Source of the DNA: Cryobacterium zongtaii
Lineage (GTDB): Bacteria > Actinomycetota > Actinomycetes > Actinomycetales > Microbacteriaceae
Direction of reading: 5' to 3'
NCBI RefSeq assembly: GCF_002909375.1
Contig: NZ_PPXD01000007.1
Coordinates: 310,001-374,000, forward strand
Length of the DNA: 64,000 nt
How positions within the stretch are numbered: position 1 is the first letter of the stretch; each line of letters starts with the position of its first letter. The position numbers and the translations under genes are program-made. The notes below the pieces were generated by a model, which searched no databases, had not been told where the DNA came from, and was given only the letters and a program-made list of their open reading frames with translations. This document shows, piece by piece, positions 35,830 to 45,599 of this stretch.

Positions 35830-38800
35830 TGATGGTTCCTTTGTCGCGGGCGACGGCAACGATGACCGGTCCGTGGTTCGCGTAGTGGTTGGCCTCGAAG
35901 CGCACGTAGTGCTCCACGATCGAGCCGGTCAGACCGGGCAGCCATTCGGACGGGGTGCCGCCGGCATCGGCCGGTGCCGAGTGCGTGCTGAACCGGATGG
36001 CCAGGGTTTCGCCGGCGACGTCGACGCCTGTCGCCAACGAGAAGGTGGCGGCGTCGGCCTCGTCGAAGAAGACCAGGTCCAGGCGGATGCGGTCACTGAC
36101 CTCGAAACCGGCCGACTTGCGGGTGTCCTGCACGGCGCGGATGAGGTCGCGGGCCAGGCCCTCCGCCTCGAGTTCGGGCGTGGTGGTGGTTTCCAGCAAC
36201 ACGAATCCGCCGCCGGCGAGCAGGGCGAGCGCCGAACTGTTCAGCACCGACTCGGCGTCCGCGGCCGTGGAGGCGGCCTGCAGTTCCAGTTCGTACTCCC
36301 CCGCGACCAGTTCGATGCCGCCGGCAGTGACGACACCGTCGGTTTCGGACCAGTCGCCGGTGCGGGCGGCCTTGATGACCTGCTGCACCTGCTTGCCCAG
36401 GCGCGGGCCGGCGGCGCGGGCGTTCACCGTGAGCTTGGAGGTGATGCCGTAGCTCTCAGCGCTGTCGGCCTCCTGCTCGACCAGCGTCACGGCCTTGACG
36501 TTCAGCTCGTCGCGCAGGATGCCCTCGAAGCCGGCCAGGGCGGACGCGGCGGTGGTGACCACGGTGAGGTTCGCCAGGGGAAGCCGCACCCTCAGGCCGG
36601 CCTTCTTGCGCAGCGACAGCACTGTGGAGCTGACCAGGCGCACCTGGTCCATGGCCGTGACCAGGCCGGGGTCGGCCGGGAACACCGTGGCGTCAGGCCA
36701 GTCGGTGAGGTGCACGCTGCGTCCGCCGGTCAGGCCCTGCCAGATGCGTTCGCTGATCAGCGGCAGCAGCGGCGCGGCTACGCGGGTCACGGTTTCGAGC
36801 ACCGTGTACAGGGTGTCGAAGGCATCCGCTCCGGTGCCGTCGGCGGTGACGCCGGCCCAGAACCTGTCGCGTGACCGGCGCACGTACCAGTTGGTCAGCA
36901 CGTCCGCGAAGTCGCGCAGGCGCGAGGCGGCGAGGGTGCTGTCGAGGCGTTCGAGGTCGCCGGTGACGTCCTCGATGAGGTCGCGGGTCTTGGCCAGCAG
37001 ATAGCGGTCGAGCACATCGGTGGAGTCGGTGCGCCAGGTGGCGGTGTAGTCGGTGGCGTTGGCGTAGAGCGAGAAGAAGTACCAGGTGCTCCACAACGGC
37101 AGCAGCATCTGGCGGGTGCCCTCACGGATGCCCTCCTCGGTGACGATGAGGTTGCCGCCACGCAATACCGGGGAGCTCATCAGGAACCAGCGCATGGCGT
37201 CGGAGCCGTCGCGGTCGAAGACCTCGTTGACGTTGGGGTAGTTGCGCAGCGACTTGCTCATCTTCTGGCCGTCGTTGCCGAGCACGATGCCGTGGCTGAC
37301 CACGTTCTTGAACGCGGGCCGGTCGAACAGGGCGGTCGAGAGCACGTGCAGCAGGTAGAACCAGCCGCGGGTCTGGCCGATATATTCCACGATGAAGTCG
37401 GCCGGGTTGTGGCTGTCGAACCACTCCCGGTTTTCGAACGGGTAATGCACCTGCGCGAACGGCATCGAGCCGGAGTCGAACCAGACGTCCAGGACATCCT
37501 CGATGCGTCGCATGGTGGACTGCCCGGTGGGGTCGTCGGGGTTGGGCCGGGTGAGCTGGTCGATGTAGGGGCGGTGCAGGTCGGTGGGGCGCACGCCGAA
37601 GTCCGCTTCGAGTTCATCGAGCGAACCGTAGACGTCGATGCGCGGGTAGGCGGGGTTGTCGCTCTTCCACACCGGGATCGGGGAGCCCCAGTACCGGTTG
37701 CGGCTGATCGACCAGTCCCGGGCGTTGCCGATCCACTTGCCGAACTGGCCGTCCTTGACGTTCTCCGGAACCCAGTTGACCTCTTGGTTGAGGTCGACCA
37801 TACGATCGCGGAAGTCGGTGACCCTGACGAACCAGCTCGACACGGCCTTGTAGATCAGCGGATTGCGGCAGCGCCAGCAGTGCGGGTAGGAGTGTTCGTA
37901 GCTGGCCTGGCGCAGCAGCCGGCCCTGCGACTTGATCAGCTGGGTGAGCGGCTTGTTGGCGTCGCTCCAGAGCTGACCGGCGACCTCGGTGACGGCGGGC
38001 AGGAATTTTCCGCCGTCGTCCAGCGAGAGGATGACCGGGATGCCGTAGGCCTGGCAGACCGTCTGGTCCTCCTCGCCGTAAGCGGGAGCCTGGTGCACGA
38101 TGCCGGTGCCGTCGGAGGTGGTGACGTAGTCGGCGACCACGAAGCGCCAGGCGTTCTGGGTGCCCCACTCGCTCTCATCGGCGTAATAGTCGAACAGACG
38201 GTCGTAGGAGACGCCTTCAAGGTCGCGGCCGGTGATGGTGCGGCTGATGGCGGCCGTCGCGTCGGCGGCGCTCTCGTAGCCGAGGTCCTTGGCGTAGCTG
38301 CCGACCAGGTCGATGGCCAGCAGGTACTCGGCGCCGAGCACCTCGGTGGTGGGATCGGGTGCGCCGGCCTGCTCGCGCAGCACCTCGGCATCCGGCGTGC
38401 CGTTGGGGCCGGCGGGAACGACGGCGTAGACGATTTCGGGGCCGACGGCCAGGGCGAGGTTGGTCGGCAGGGTCCAGGGGGTGGTGGTCCAGGCAAGGGC
38501 CCGAACGGCGGTGAGGCCGAGGGTCTCGGCCTTGGCGCCGACCAGGGGGAAGGTGACCGTGACCGTCTGGTCCTGGCGCATTTTGTAGACGTCATCGTCC
38601 ATGCGCAGTTCGTGGTTGGACAGCGGGGTCTGGTCCCGCCAGCAGTACGGCAGCACCCGGTAGCCCTCGTAGGCGAGGCCCTTGGTGTGCAGTTCCTTGA
38701 ACGCCCAGATCACCGACTCCATGAAGGTGATGTCGAGGGTCTTGTAGTCGTTTTCGAAGTCGACCCAGCGGGCCTGGCGGGTGACGTACTTCTCCCAGTC

Positions 38801-39250
38801 CTTGGTGTATTCGAGCACCGATTCGCGGGCGACGGCGTTGAACGCGGCCAGGCCCATCTCTTCGATCTGGCTCTTGTCGGTGATGCCGAGCTTCCGCTCG
38901 GCCTCCAGCTCGGCGGGCAGACCGTGGGTGTCCCAGCCGAACCGGCGGTGCACCTGCTTGCCGCGCATGGTCTGGAAGCGCGGGAACAGGTCCTTGGCGT
39001 ACCCGGTGAGCAGGTGGCCGTAGTGCGGCAGGCCGTTGGCGAAGGGCGGGCCGTCATAGAAGACCCACTCCGGCGCTCCCTCGCGGTTGTCGATGGAGGC
39101 CTGGAAGGTGCCGTCCTTCTCCCAGAAGTCCAGCACCTCGCCTTCGATCTGCGGGAAGTTCGGTGAGGGAACGACGGCTGCGTCCAAGTGGGCCGGGTCG
39201 GCGTCGGGGAGGCCGAACGCGTTGTCTGTGGGCTGCTGCGGGTACGTCAT
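35822..39250 (-). CDS. ileS: Isoleucyl-tRNA synthetase, eukaryote-like (type 2) form
   Basis: IleRS (1142 aa) charges tRNA-Ile. The class I signature reads [15 protein letters not shown] rather than the HIGH form, and [11 protein letters not shown] is the second motif. The CP1 editing region lies between, and the C-terminal region is long with no obvious CxxC zinc ribbon. HYGH, the length and this C-terminus fit IleS2, the group that includes eukaryotic cytosolic enzymes and mupirocin-insensitive IleRS. Expression is controlled by a T-box leader just upstream, with AGGAG at 39255-39259. Confidence 0.96.
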   Translation of the reverse strand: MTYPQQPTDNAFGLPDADPAHLDAAVVPSPNFPQIEGEVLDFWEKDGTFQASIDNREGAPEWVFYDGPPFANGLPHYGHLLTGYAKDLFPRFQTMRGKQVHRRFGWDTHGLPAELEAERKLGITDKSQIEEMGLAAFNAVARESVLEYTKDWEKYVTRQARWVDFENDYKTLDITFMESVIWAFKELHTKGLAYEGYRVLPYCWRDQTPLSNHELRMDDDVYKMRQDQTVTVTFPLVGAKAETLGLTAVRALAWTTTPWTLPTNLALAVGPEIVYAVVPAGPNGTPDAEVLREQAGAPDPTTEVLGAEYLLAIDLVGSYAKDLGYESAADATAAISRTITGRDLEGVSYDRLFDYYADESEWGTQNAWRFVVADYVTTSDGTGIVHQAPAYGEEDQTVCQAYGIPVILSLDDGGKFLPAVTEVAGQLWSDANKPLTQLIKSQGRLLRQASYEHSYPHCWRCRNPLIYKAVSSWFVRVTDFRDRMVDLNQEVNWVPENVKDGQFGKWIGNARDWSISRNRYWGSPIPVWKSDNPAYPRIDVYGSLDELEADFGVRPTDLHRPYIDQLTRPNPDDPTGQSTMRRIEDVLDVWFDSGSMPFAQVHYPFENREWFDSHNPADFIVEYIGQTRGWFYLLHVLSTALFDRPAFKNVVSHGIVLGNDGQKMSKSLRNYPNVNEVFDRDGSDAMRWFLMSSPVLRGGNLIVTEEGIREGTRQMLLPLWSTWYFFSLYANATDYTATWRTDSTDVLDRYLLAKTRDLIEDVTGDLERLDSTLAASRLRDFADVLTNWYVRRSRDRFWAGVTADGTGADAFDTLYTVLETVTRVAAPLLPLISERIWQGLTGGRSVHLTDWPDATVFPADPGLVTAMDQVRLVSSTVLSLRKKAGLRVRLPLANLTVVTTAASALAGFEGILRDELNVKAVTLVEQEADSAESYGITSKLTVNARAAGPRLGKQVQQVIKAARTGDWSETDGVVTAGGIELVAGEYELELQAASTAADAESVLNSSALALLAGGGFVLLETTTTPELEAEGLARDLIRAVQDTRKSAGFEVSDRIRLDLVFFDEADAATFSLATGVDVAGETLAIRFSTHSAPADAGGTPSEWLPGLTGSIVEHYVRFEANHYANHGPVIVAVARDKGTINV

Positions 39251-39480
39251 GCTTCTCCTGGACGAGGCGGTGTTGAGTCGCTGGCCTATTCCACGAGGAC
39301 GCTCGCCCCGACAGGACGTTGCGCGGTACCACCTCGCTTGCCGTTCCTGGAAGTAGCGAACGACCGCTCAAACTAAGGCTGTGACGGGCCCGACCCGTTC
39401 GGCTCTACTTGTCGAGAACGTGCCGGGGCACGAACACGACGTTCTTCCGAAGACTCCCCGGTGATAGCCGGATCTACGTC
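39251..39480 (-). promoter_or_regulatory. ileS T-box riboswitch (actinobacterial type)
   Basis: On the minus strand the leader contains the T-box core GAGGTGGTACCGCG (39322-39335), whose TGGT bulge pairs with the uncharged 3' end of tRNA-Ile. A short stem I reads CTATCACCGGGGAGTCTTCG then GAAGAACG, with specifier triplet ATC at 39463-39465. Downstream GTCCTCGTGG can pair with GCGAGG or with the AGGAG ribosome-binding site. There is no terminator before ileS, so control is probably translational. The 5' limit is approximate. Confidence 0.9.
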
Positions 39481-39510
39481 TGTGAATCACTATCGATCAA
39501 TACTATCCTG

Positions 39511-40134
39511 TCAGGAATCCTGAACCCGGTCGAGAACCGGGTGGAATCCCGCGCAGACCGGCGAGATCGCCACATCAACGTATCCGGCCAGCTCCCCGCG
39601 GCCCACGCCGGCGGCGGCCCACTCCCTGGCGGCCGCGACCGCCGCCGCCACCACCGCGGTCGAGAACGCCCGTCCGGCGAGATCGGCCAGGGCGGCCTGC
39701 CCCGGCCTGGCGCCGACGTACTCGTGCACGAGACCCACTTGCACGAGAAATCTGGCCAGCGCGGATGCTTCCAGCTCACTGCTCGTCGCCATCAACTCGT
39801 ACTGGGTGAGCGCCCAGGGCACCCGACCGGGTCCGAACCCCGCGGCCACCCGCAGCAGAGCCTGTCGCACCGACTCGGTGACCGGGGCGGCCCTGTCGCA
39901 ATCGGCGAGGGTGGCGGGCAGAACGGCCAGGCCCGCATCGACATCCACCCAGAGCAGATCGCTCTTGGCCGAGAAGTAATTGAAGAAGGTGTTGCGGCTC
40001 ACCCCGGCCCGCCGGGCGATGTCTCCGATCGTGGTACCGGCGTAGGTCTGCTCCAGGAACAGCTCCGCCGCGGCCTCTTCGAGCATGGCCCGGGACGACG
40101 CCTGGGGTCGACCGGGGGGACGGGAATCGGACAC
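39511..40134 (-). CDS. TetR family transcriptional regulator
   Basis: This 207-residue regulator has an N-terminal TetR HTH: MLEEAAAELFLEQTYAGTTIGDIARRAGVSRNTFFNYFSAKSDLLW (about 16-61). The C-terminal part is helical and poorly conserved. GTG 40134 follows AGGAG at proper spacing and gives a normal N-terminus. It is divergent from the peptide/nickel ABC operon, and a near-perfect 15-bp palindrome lies between them. It probably represses itself and the transporter. Confidence 0.9.
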   Translation of the reverse strand: MSDSRPPGRPQASSRAMLEEAAAELFLEQTYAGTTIGDIARRAGVSRNTFFNYFSAKSDLLWVDVDAGLAVLPATLADCDRAAPVTESVRQALLRVAAGFGPGRVPWALTQYELMATSSELEASALARFLVQVGLVHEYVGARPGQAALADLAGRAFSTAVVAAAVAAAREWAAAGVGRGELAGYVDVAISPVCAGFHPVLDRVQDS

Positions 40135-40162
40135 GGCTCTCCTGTGTTCTACGATGAGACTC

Positions 40163-40177
40163 AACACATCATGTTTT
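40163..40177. promoter_or_regulatory. TetR operator candidate
   Basis: AACACATCATGTTTT is an odd-centred palindrome matching at 6 of 7 paired positions. It lies between the divergent TetR and ABC genes. A second inverted repeat, GACTCA (40158-40163) and TGAGTC (40183-40188), flanks it. Confidence 0.45.
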
Positions 40178-40259
40178 TGTACTGAGTCCAATAATGCCAC
40201 AGCAGGCTTCCCCCGTATTTCCCCTGAACCGCACCGCTTTCGTGAAAAGAGACCGCCGC

Positions 40260-41942
40260 ATGCCCCGTCCGGGAATCGTTCCTTCGCGCTCCACCACCCT
40301 CGCCGCACTGGCCGGTGCGGCCGCCCTCGGCCTCGCCCTGACCGGCTGCACGAGCGCCGCGTCCTCCGGAGGCAGCGACGAGCCCACCAGCGGTGGAACC
40401 CTGACCTACGCATCCGGTGACGCCGAGCCCACCTGCCTGGACCCCCACGTCGGCGGCAACTACCCGCAGGCCCTGGTCAGCTCCCAGTTCCTGGAATCCT
40501 TGGTCTCCCTCGACGCCGACGGCGCCATCATCCCGTGGCTGGCCGACAGCTGGACGGTGAGCCCCGACGGCCTCTCCTGGGAGTTCACGCTGAAAGACGG
40601 CGTGACCTTCACCGACGGCACCCCGCTGGACGCCGCCGCGGTGCAGGCCAACATCGCGCACCTTCAGGACCCGGAGACCGGTTCATCGACCGGATACCTG
40701 GCCCTGGCCAAGGTCACCGGTACCGAAGCCGTCTCGGATTCCGTGGTGCGGCTTACCCTGGCCCAGCCGGACAGTGCCCTGCTCGAGTCGCTCGCCCAGC
40801 CGTGGCTCGCCATCGAATCCCCCACCGCGCTCATGCGCAGCCAGGACGAGAACTGCGCCGCACCGGTGGGCACCGGACCGTTCATCGTCGACTCCTGGGT
40901 GAAGCAGAACGCCATCACCCTGGTGCGAAACGAGGACTACAGCTCTCCCCCGGCCGATGCCGAGCACGACGGGCCGGCGTACCTGGAAGAAATCGTCTGG
41001 CGCTTCATCCCGGACTCGGCCTCCAGGTACGCCGCCCTGCAGGCCGGCGAGGTCGACGTGATCGACAACGCCCAGCCCGACACCATCAGCCAGGCGGAGG
41101 CCAGCGACACCATCGTTCACCTCGACGCGCCGCGCCCCGGCGCCTCGAATCGCATCGAACTGAACTCCGGCAAGGCACCGTTCAACGACGCCGCGGTTCG
41201 CGAAGCGTTCATCCGCTCGGCCAACATCGACGACGCCGTTGCGTCGTTGTTCCAGGGCAGCGCCGAACGGTCCTCCTCCGCACTGTCCAGCGTCGAACCG
41301 CTCGGGGTGTCCAGGCCGGATCTGTTCGATTACGACCCTGACGCCGCCGCCAAGCTTCTCGACGGTGCCGGGTGGGCAGAGAAGGACTCCGACGGCTACC
41401 GGGTCAAGGACGGCGTGCGGCTCACCGTGGTCTTCCCGGTCAGCACCAACCAGTCCATCCCCGCCGAGCAGTCGCTGTTCGAACAGATCCAGGCGACGGC
41501 CAAGGAGACCGGGTTCGACGTTCAGCTGACCAAGCTGGACCTCTCCAGCTGGTACACCGCCCTGGGCAGCAACGCGTACGACGCCGTCAGCGCGCCGTAC
41601 ACCAAGATCGGCCCCGACGTGCTGCGAATCCTGTTCCACTCCGACGGCATCACCCCGGCGCCCAGCGGCTACTTCGCCAACCACGCCCAGGTGAACGATC
41701 CCGAACTGGACTCGCTCCTCACCGAGGCGAACCAGGTCTCGACAGGCTCGACCAACGGTGGTGACGCCGACCAGCGCGCCGCGCTGTACGAGGACGCTCA
41801 GGACCTGATCCTGGAGGGCTTCTACATTCTGCCGCTCTACGACCAGCAGAATCACTTCCTGCTCGGCACGGCGGTCGAGGGCGCTCGCGCGCTGCCGACG
41901 GTGTCGACGCCGGCGTTCTACGACGCGTGGCTGAACCGCTGA
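40260..41942 (+). CDS. ABC transporter substrate-binding lipoprotein (peptide/nickel, SBP_bac_5)
   Basis: The 560-residue lipoprotein has a signal peptide ending LALTGC, with the lipid Cys at residue 30. The family-5 solute-binding fold is clear: LDPHVGGNYPQALVSSQFLESLVSLDADGAIIPWLADSW, WEFTLKDGVTFTDGTPLDAAAV and VGTGPFIVDSW. These capture oligopeptides, nickel complexes or similar ligands. ATG 40260 is chosen because it puts the lipobox at normal distance; ATG 40194 in frame would add 22 residues. Near residue ~493 a stretch QVSTGSTNGG is encoded by a copy of a repeat-like sequence. Its end overlaps the first permease gene by 16 bp. Confidence 0.92.
   Translation: MPRPGIVPSRSTTLAALAGAAALGLALTGCTSAASSGGSDEPTSGGTLTYASGDAEPTCLDPHVGGNYPQALVSSQFLESLVSLDADGAIIPWLADSWTVSPDGLSWEFTLKDGVTFTDGTPLDAAAVQANIAHLQDPETGSSTGYLALAKVTGTEAVSDSVVRLTLAQPDSALLESLAQPWLAIESPTALMRSQDENCAAPVGTGPFIVDSWVKQNAITLVRNEDYSSPPADAEHDGPAYLEEIVWRFIPDSASRYAALQAGEVDVIDNAQPDTISQAEASDTIVHLDAPRPGASNRIELNSGKAPFNDAAVREAFIRSANIDDAVASLFQGSAERSSSALSSVEPLGVSRPDLFDYDPDAAAKLLDGAGWAEKDSDGYRVKDGVRLTVVFPVSTNQSIPAEQSLFEQIQATAKETGFDVQLTKLDLSSWYTALGSNAYDAVSAPYTKIGPDVLRILFHSDGITPAPSGYFANHAQVNDPELDSLLTEANQVSTGSTNGGDADQRAALYEDAQDLILEGFYILPLYDQQNHFLLGTAVEGARALPTVSTPAFYDAWLNR
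41735..41761 (+). repeat. REP-like GGTCTCGACAGGCTCGACC element inside a CDS
   Basis: GGTCTCGACAGGCTCGACC followed by AACGGTGG lies in frame within the substrate-binding protein gene. From memory, this core resembles short dispersed repeats common in Micrococcales intergenic regions; that is recalled, not searched. It encodes VSTGSTNGG, a low-complexity insertion in a loop-like place. Confidence 0.4.
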
Positions 41943-42916
41943 CGACAGCCGCCCGGCGGGGCGCACGGCCTCGGCTCCGAGGTCTCGCCCGGCGACTCGC
42001 CGGCGCGGTCTTCGTGCTGTGGGCCGTCGCCACCGTCACGTTTTTCGCCGTGCGACTGATCCCGGGCGACCCTGCCGAGGCGATCCTCGGCGGTCCGGGC
42101 TCGCAGACCTCACCGGAGGCGCTCGCGGCGGTGCGCGCCGAGTACGGGCTCGACCAGCCGCTGCTGGTGCAATATCTGCAGCAGCTGGGCCGCCTGGCCA
42201 CCGGCGACCTCGGCCGGTCCTATGCGCTCAACATGGATGTCGGCCCGCTCGTGCTCAGCCAGATCGGCGGCACCCTGGTCCTGGCCGTTCTCTCGCTCGC
42301 GGTCGCCTGGCTGATCGCCCTCGTCCTGGCCACGTGGTCCACCGGGCGCGGCCGCCTCGCGGCCCGGATCGGCACCGGCCTCGAGATCGTCGCTGCGGCT
42401 CTGCCGCACTTCTGGCTGGCCACCACGCTCATCGTGGTCTTCAGCGTCTGGTGGGGGGTGCTGCCGCCGATCAGCACCGCGGATGCCCGAGGCCTGGTCC
42501 TGCCCGTCGTCACCCTGGCCATCCCCCTGGCTGGATTCCTCGGCCAGGTCATGCGGGAGAGCCTGAACACCGCCCTGGAATCACCGTTTGTGCTCTCGGC
42601 CAGGGCCAGGGGGGAAAGCGACCGCGGGGTGCTCTGGCGGCACGCCCTGCGGCACGCCGCACTGCCCGCGATCAGCCTGTCCGGCTGGGCGTTCGGCTCC
42701 CTGATCAGCGGCGCCGTGGTGGTCGAGACGATCTTCGCCAGGCCCGGCCTCGGCCGCACCCTGCTCAACGCCGTCACCGTTCGCGACGTTCCGGTGGTGG
42801 TCGGCGTGGTGATGGTGGTCGCTCTGGCCTACATCCTGATGACTATCGTCACCGACCTCGCGTCCGGCCTGGCCGACCCACGACCCACCGAGATCGGGAA
42901 CGGAGGGCTCTCGTGA
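41927..42916 (+). CDS. ABC transporter permease (DppB/OppB type)
   Basis: This 329-residue inner-membrane permease has six transmembrane segments. The N-terminal helix VFVLWAVATVTFFAVRLIPGDPAEAILGG carries the DppB signature 'PGDP'; AALPHFWLATTLIVVFSVWWG and the EAA loop (ARARGESDRGVLWRHALRHAALP) follow. The start is GTG 41927, inside the end of the preceding gene. It pairs with the DppC-type permease, whose start overlaps as GTGA. Confidence 0.93.
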   Translation: MAEPLTTAARRGARPRLRGLARRLAGAVFVLWAVATVTFFAVRLIPGDPAEAILGGPGSQTSPEALAAVRAEYGLDQPLLVQYLQQLGRLATGDLGRSYALNMDVGPLVLSQIGGTLVLAVLSLAVAWLIALVLATWSTGRGRLAARIGTGLEIVAAALPHFWLATTLIVVFSVWWGVLPPISTADARGLVLPVVTLAIPLAGFLGQVMRESLNTALESPFVLSARARGESDRGVLWRHALRHAALPAISLSGWAFGSLISGAVVVETIFARPGLGRTLLNAVTVRDVPVVVGVVMVVALAYILMTIVTDLASGLADPRPTEIGNGGLS

Positions 42917-43797
42917 GCGAACTGGAGATTCAGGCGTCGGCGACCGGTCGCAGTGCCGGCCGCTCCCCGGCATCCGCCCCCGGCGGGTTCGGCAGCATGC
43001 GGGTCTCCGTGGTGGAACTCGCTGCCGTGCTGGTGGCCATGCTGCTGCTCACCGCGGCGATCGCGCCGCGCCTGCTCGCCCCCGGCGACCCGCTCGCCAT
43101 CGACCCGCTGGCCGCGTTCGGCGCCCCGTCGTGGGACCACTGGTTCGGCACCGACGAATCGGGCCGGGACATCTACACCCGCGTCGTCGACGGCGCCAGG
43201 GACTCACTCCTGATCGGCCTCACCGCCACCGTGATCGGGCTCGGCCTCGGTGCGGTCCTCGGCACGATCGCCGGCACCCTCGGCGCGGCCGTGGACTTCA
43301 CGGTCAACAGGTTCCTCGAGGTGCTGTTCGCGTTTCCCGGGCTGCTGCTGGCGCTGCTGTTCATCCTGGTGTTCGGTCCGGGTCCGGGCAGCGCCATTGT
43401 GGCGGTGGGGCTCTCCACGGCGCCGGGCTACGCGCGCATCATCCGAGCCCAGCTGCTGCGGGTGCGGTCCTCGGCGTTCGTGGAGGCCGCCACCGTGCAG
43501 GGCCTCGGTCGCGGCCGGATCCTGGCCAGGCACATCCTGCCCAATACGCTGGCGCCGCTGTTCGTTCTCGGCACCCTGGGAATCGGTCAGGCCATCGTCT
43601 GGGCCGCCGCGCTGAGCTACCTGGGGCTGGGCGCGCAACCGCCGGCCGCCGAGTGGGGCGCCATGCTCTCCGCCGGCCGCACCTACATCACCTCGGCCTG
43701 GTGGATGAGCTTCTTCCCCGGTCTGTTCATCGTGATCACCGCTGTGTGCGCGACGACCCTCGGCCGCTCGATCGAACGACGGATGAGGCACGCATGA
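42913..43797 (+). CDS. ABC transporter permease (DppC/OppC type)
   Basis: The 294-residue second permease starts at GTG 42913 in a GTGA overlap. DppC signatures are visible: DHWFGTDESGRDIYTRVVDGARDSLLIGL, VNRFLEVLFAFPGLLLALL, the EAA loop AATVQGLGRGRILARHILPN, and LSYLGLGAQPPAAEWGAML. Residues ~1-28 are polar, followed by the first transmembrane helix (VVELAAVLVAMLLLTAAIAP). Its stop overlaps the ATPase gene by 4 bp. Confidence 0.94.
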   Translation: MSELEIQASATGRSAGRSPASAPGGFGSMRVSVVELAAVLVAMLLLTAAIAPRLLAPGDPLAIDPLAAFGAPSWDHWFGTDESGRDIYTRVVDGARDSLLIGLTATVIGLGLGAVLGTIAGTLGAAVDFTVNRFLEVLFAFPGLLLALLFILVFGPGPGSAIVAVGLSTAPGYARIIRAQLLRVRSSAFVEAATVQGLGRGRILARHILPNTLAPLFVLGTLGIGQAIVWAAALSYLGLGAQPPAAEWGAMLSAGRTYITSAWWMSFFPGLFIVITAVCATTLGRSIERRMRHA

Positions 43798-45545
43798 GCG
43801 CCACGGATTCACGCAGCGCCGGCCCGCATCCGGCGGTCGCCCTGCGGGTGCGCAATCTCCGGGTGGGTTTCGGCGATGCGTCCGCCGCCGATGTCGTGCG
43901 CGGCGTCTCGTTCGAGCTCCGCGCCGGCGAATGCCTGGCCATCGTGGGCGACTCCGGTTCGGGGAAGAGCGTCACCGCGCGGAGCATCCTCGGACTGGCC
44001 GGCACCGCCGCTCGGGTCAGCGCCGACGAGCTCAGCCTCGCCGGCGAGTCCGTGCTCGGGTTGTCGGAGGCAGCCTGGCGCCGCCGCCGCGGCCGGGACG
44101 TGGGTCTGGTGCTGCAGGACGCCCTTGCCTCCCTCGACCCGCTCCGCCCGATCATTCGCGAGATCGGCGACTCGCTGCGCCTGCACACCCGCCTCGACCA
44201 GAGCGAACGCAGCCGCAAGGTCCTCGAGATCCTCGCCGCCGCAGGACTGGCGCAGCCGGAGCTCTACGCGGGCCGGCGCTCCGGGGAGCTCTCCGGCGGC
44301 CAGCGCCAGCGGGCGCTGATCGCCGCCGCCCTCGCCCTCGATCCCCCGCTGTTGGTGGCCGACGAACCTACGACGGCCCTCGACGTGACCGTGCAGGCCC
44401 AGGTGCTCGACCTGCTCGAGCAGGTGCGGGCCCGGGGCACGGCCATCGTGCTGATCAGCCACGACCTCGCCGTGGTGAGCCGCATCGCCGACCGGATCGC
44501 GGTGATACACGAGGGCCGCATCATCGAGACCGGCACAACGGCCGAGGTGCTGCAGAACCCCCGGCACGCCGAGACCAGGCGGATGCTGGCCGCGGTTCCC
44601 GTGGACAGGCCGCGCGGGTCCCGGCTCGCGCCGGCGACGGCCGTGCGGGAGCCCGTCGTGGCGCACCCGCCCGCGCGCGTCCCCGAGCACCTGGCCGAGC
44701 GGGTCCCCGTCAGCGTTGCGTCCCGCACCCCGGCGGCAAAGCCCGTTGCGGAACCGGTCATCGCCCTGGAGGCCATCGGGCTGTCCAAGTCGTTCCGTGG
44801 CCCGCACGGCACCGTGCACCGCGCCGTCGACGAGGTGTCTTTCCGGCTGCCTCGGGGAAGCACCCTGGGCATCGTGGGCGAGTCCGGCTCCGGTAAGACC
44901 ACCACCGCCAGGCTCGCCCTCGCGCTCACGGCCGCCGACACCGGTGAAGTGCGCCTGCTCGGCGAGGCGTGGAGCACGCTGCCCGAACGCGACCGCCGGG
45001 CCAGGCGGCCCCTGGTCGGCGCCGTCTACCAGGACGTGCTGGGCTCATTCGACCCCCGGTTGAGCGTGCGCGAGATCCTCCACCATGCCGTCGCCGCAAC
45101 CGCCGGGAGCAGCGCCGGAGGAGGTTCGGCGGGGCGCCGCGCCATGGCCGCCCGGGTGTCCGCACTTCTTGACGATGTCGGCCTAGCCGAGTCCCTGTTG
45201 GAGCGCCGGCCCACCGACCTCTCTGGCGGGCAACGCCAGCGGGTGGGCATTGCCCGGGCGCTGGCCTCCACCCCCCAGATCCTGATCTGTGACGAACCCG
45301 TTTCGGCGCTGGATGTGAGTGTGCAGGCCCAGGTCCTCGACCTGCTCGACGAACTGCAGCGTGAGCTGAAGCTGAGCCTGCTGTTCATCTCCCACGACCT
45401 CGGGGTGATCCAGCACGTCAGCGACACGGTGGCCGTAATGCAGAATGGTCGGGTCGTCGAGACCGGCACCGCCGCCGAAGTGTTCACGGCACCGACGCAT
45501 CCGTACACGCAAGCGCTGCTCGCGGCGGTGCCCCGCCTGCACTGA
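43794..45545 (+). CDS. Dual ABC ATPase (DppD-DppF fusion)
   Basis: The 583-residue protein joins two peptide-type ATPases. Domain 1: Walker A GDSGSGKS, signature LSGGQRQRALIAAAL, Walker B LLVADEPTTALD. A linker rich in Pro/Ala/Val (~265-320) leads to domain 2: GESGSGKTT, DLSGGQRQRVGIARAL, LICDEPVSALD, and the C-terminal oligopeptide-type tail PTHPYTQALLAAVP. It energises the two permeases. It completes a four-gene operon: lipoprotein, two permeases, fused ATPase. Confidence 0.94.
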   Translation: MSATDSRSAGPHPAVALRVRNLRVGFGDASAADVVRGVSFELRAGECLAIVGDSGSGKSVTARSILGLAGTAARVSADELSLAGESVLGLSEAAWRRRRGRDVGLVLQDALASLDPLRPIIREIGDSLRLHTRLDQSERSRKVLEILAAAGLAQPELYAGRRSGELSGGQRQRALIAAALALDPPLLVADEPTTALDVTVQAQVLDLLEQVRARGTAIVLISHDLAVVSRIADRIAVIHEGRIIETGTTAEVLQNPRHAETRRMLAAVPVDRPRGSRLAPATAVREPVVAHPPARVPEHLAERVPVSVASRTPAAKPVAEPVIALEAIGLSKSFRGPHGTVHRAVDEVSFRLPRGSTLGIVGESGSGKTTTARLALALTAADTGEVRLLGEAWSTLPERDRRARRPLVGAVYQDVLGSFDPRLSVREILHHAVAATAGSSAGGGSAGRRAMAARVSALLDDVGLAESLLERRPTDLSGGQRQRVGIARALASTPQILICDEPVSALDVSVQAQVLDLLDELQRELKLSLLFISHDLGVIQHVSDTVAVMQNGRVVETGTAAEVFTAPTHPYTQALLAAVPRLH

Positions 45546-45599
45546 ACCCGCGTCCCCGAAGCCCCTCCCTGAACCCGCGGGTACCCTACGCTGAGCCAT

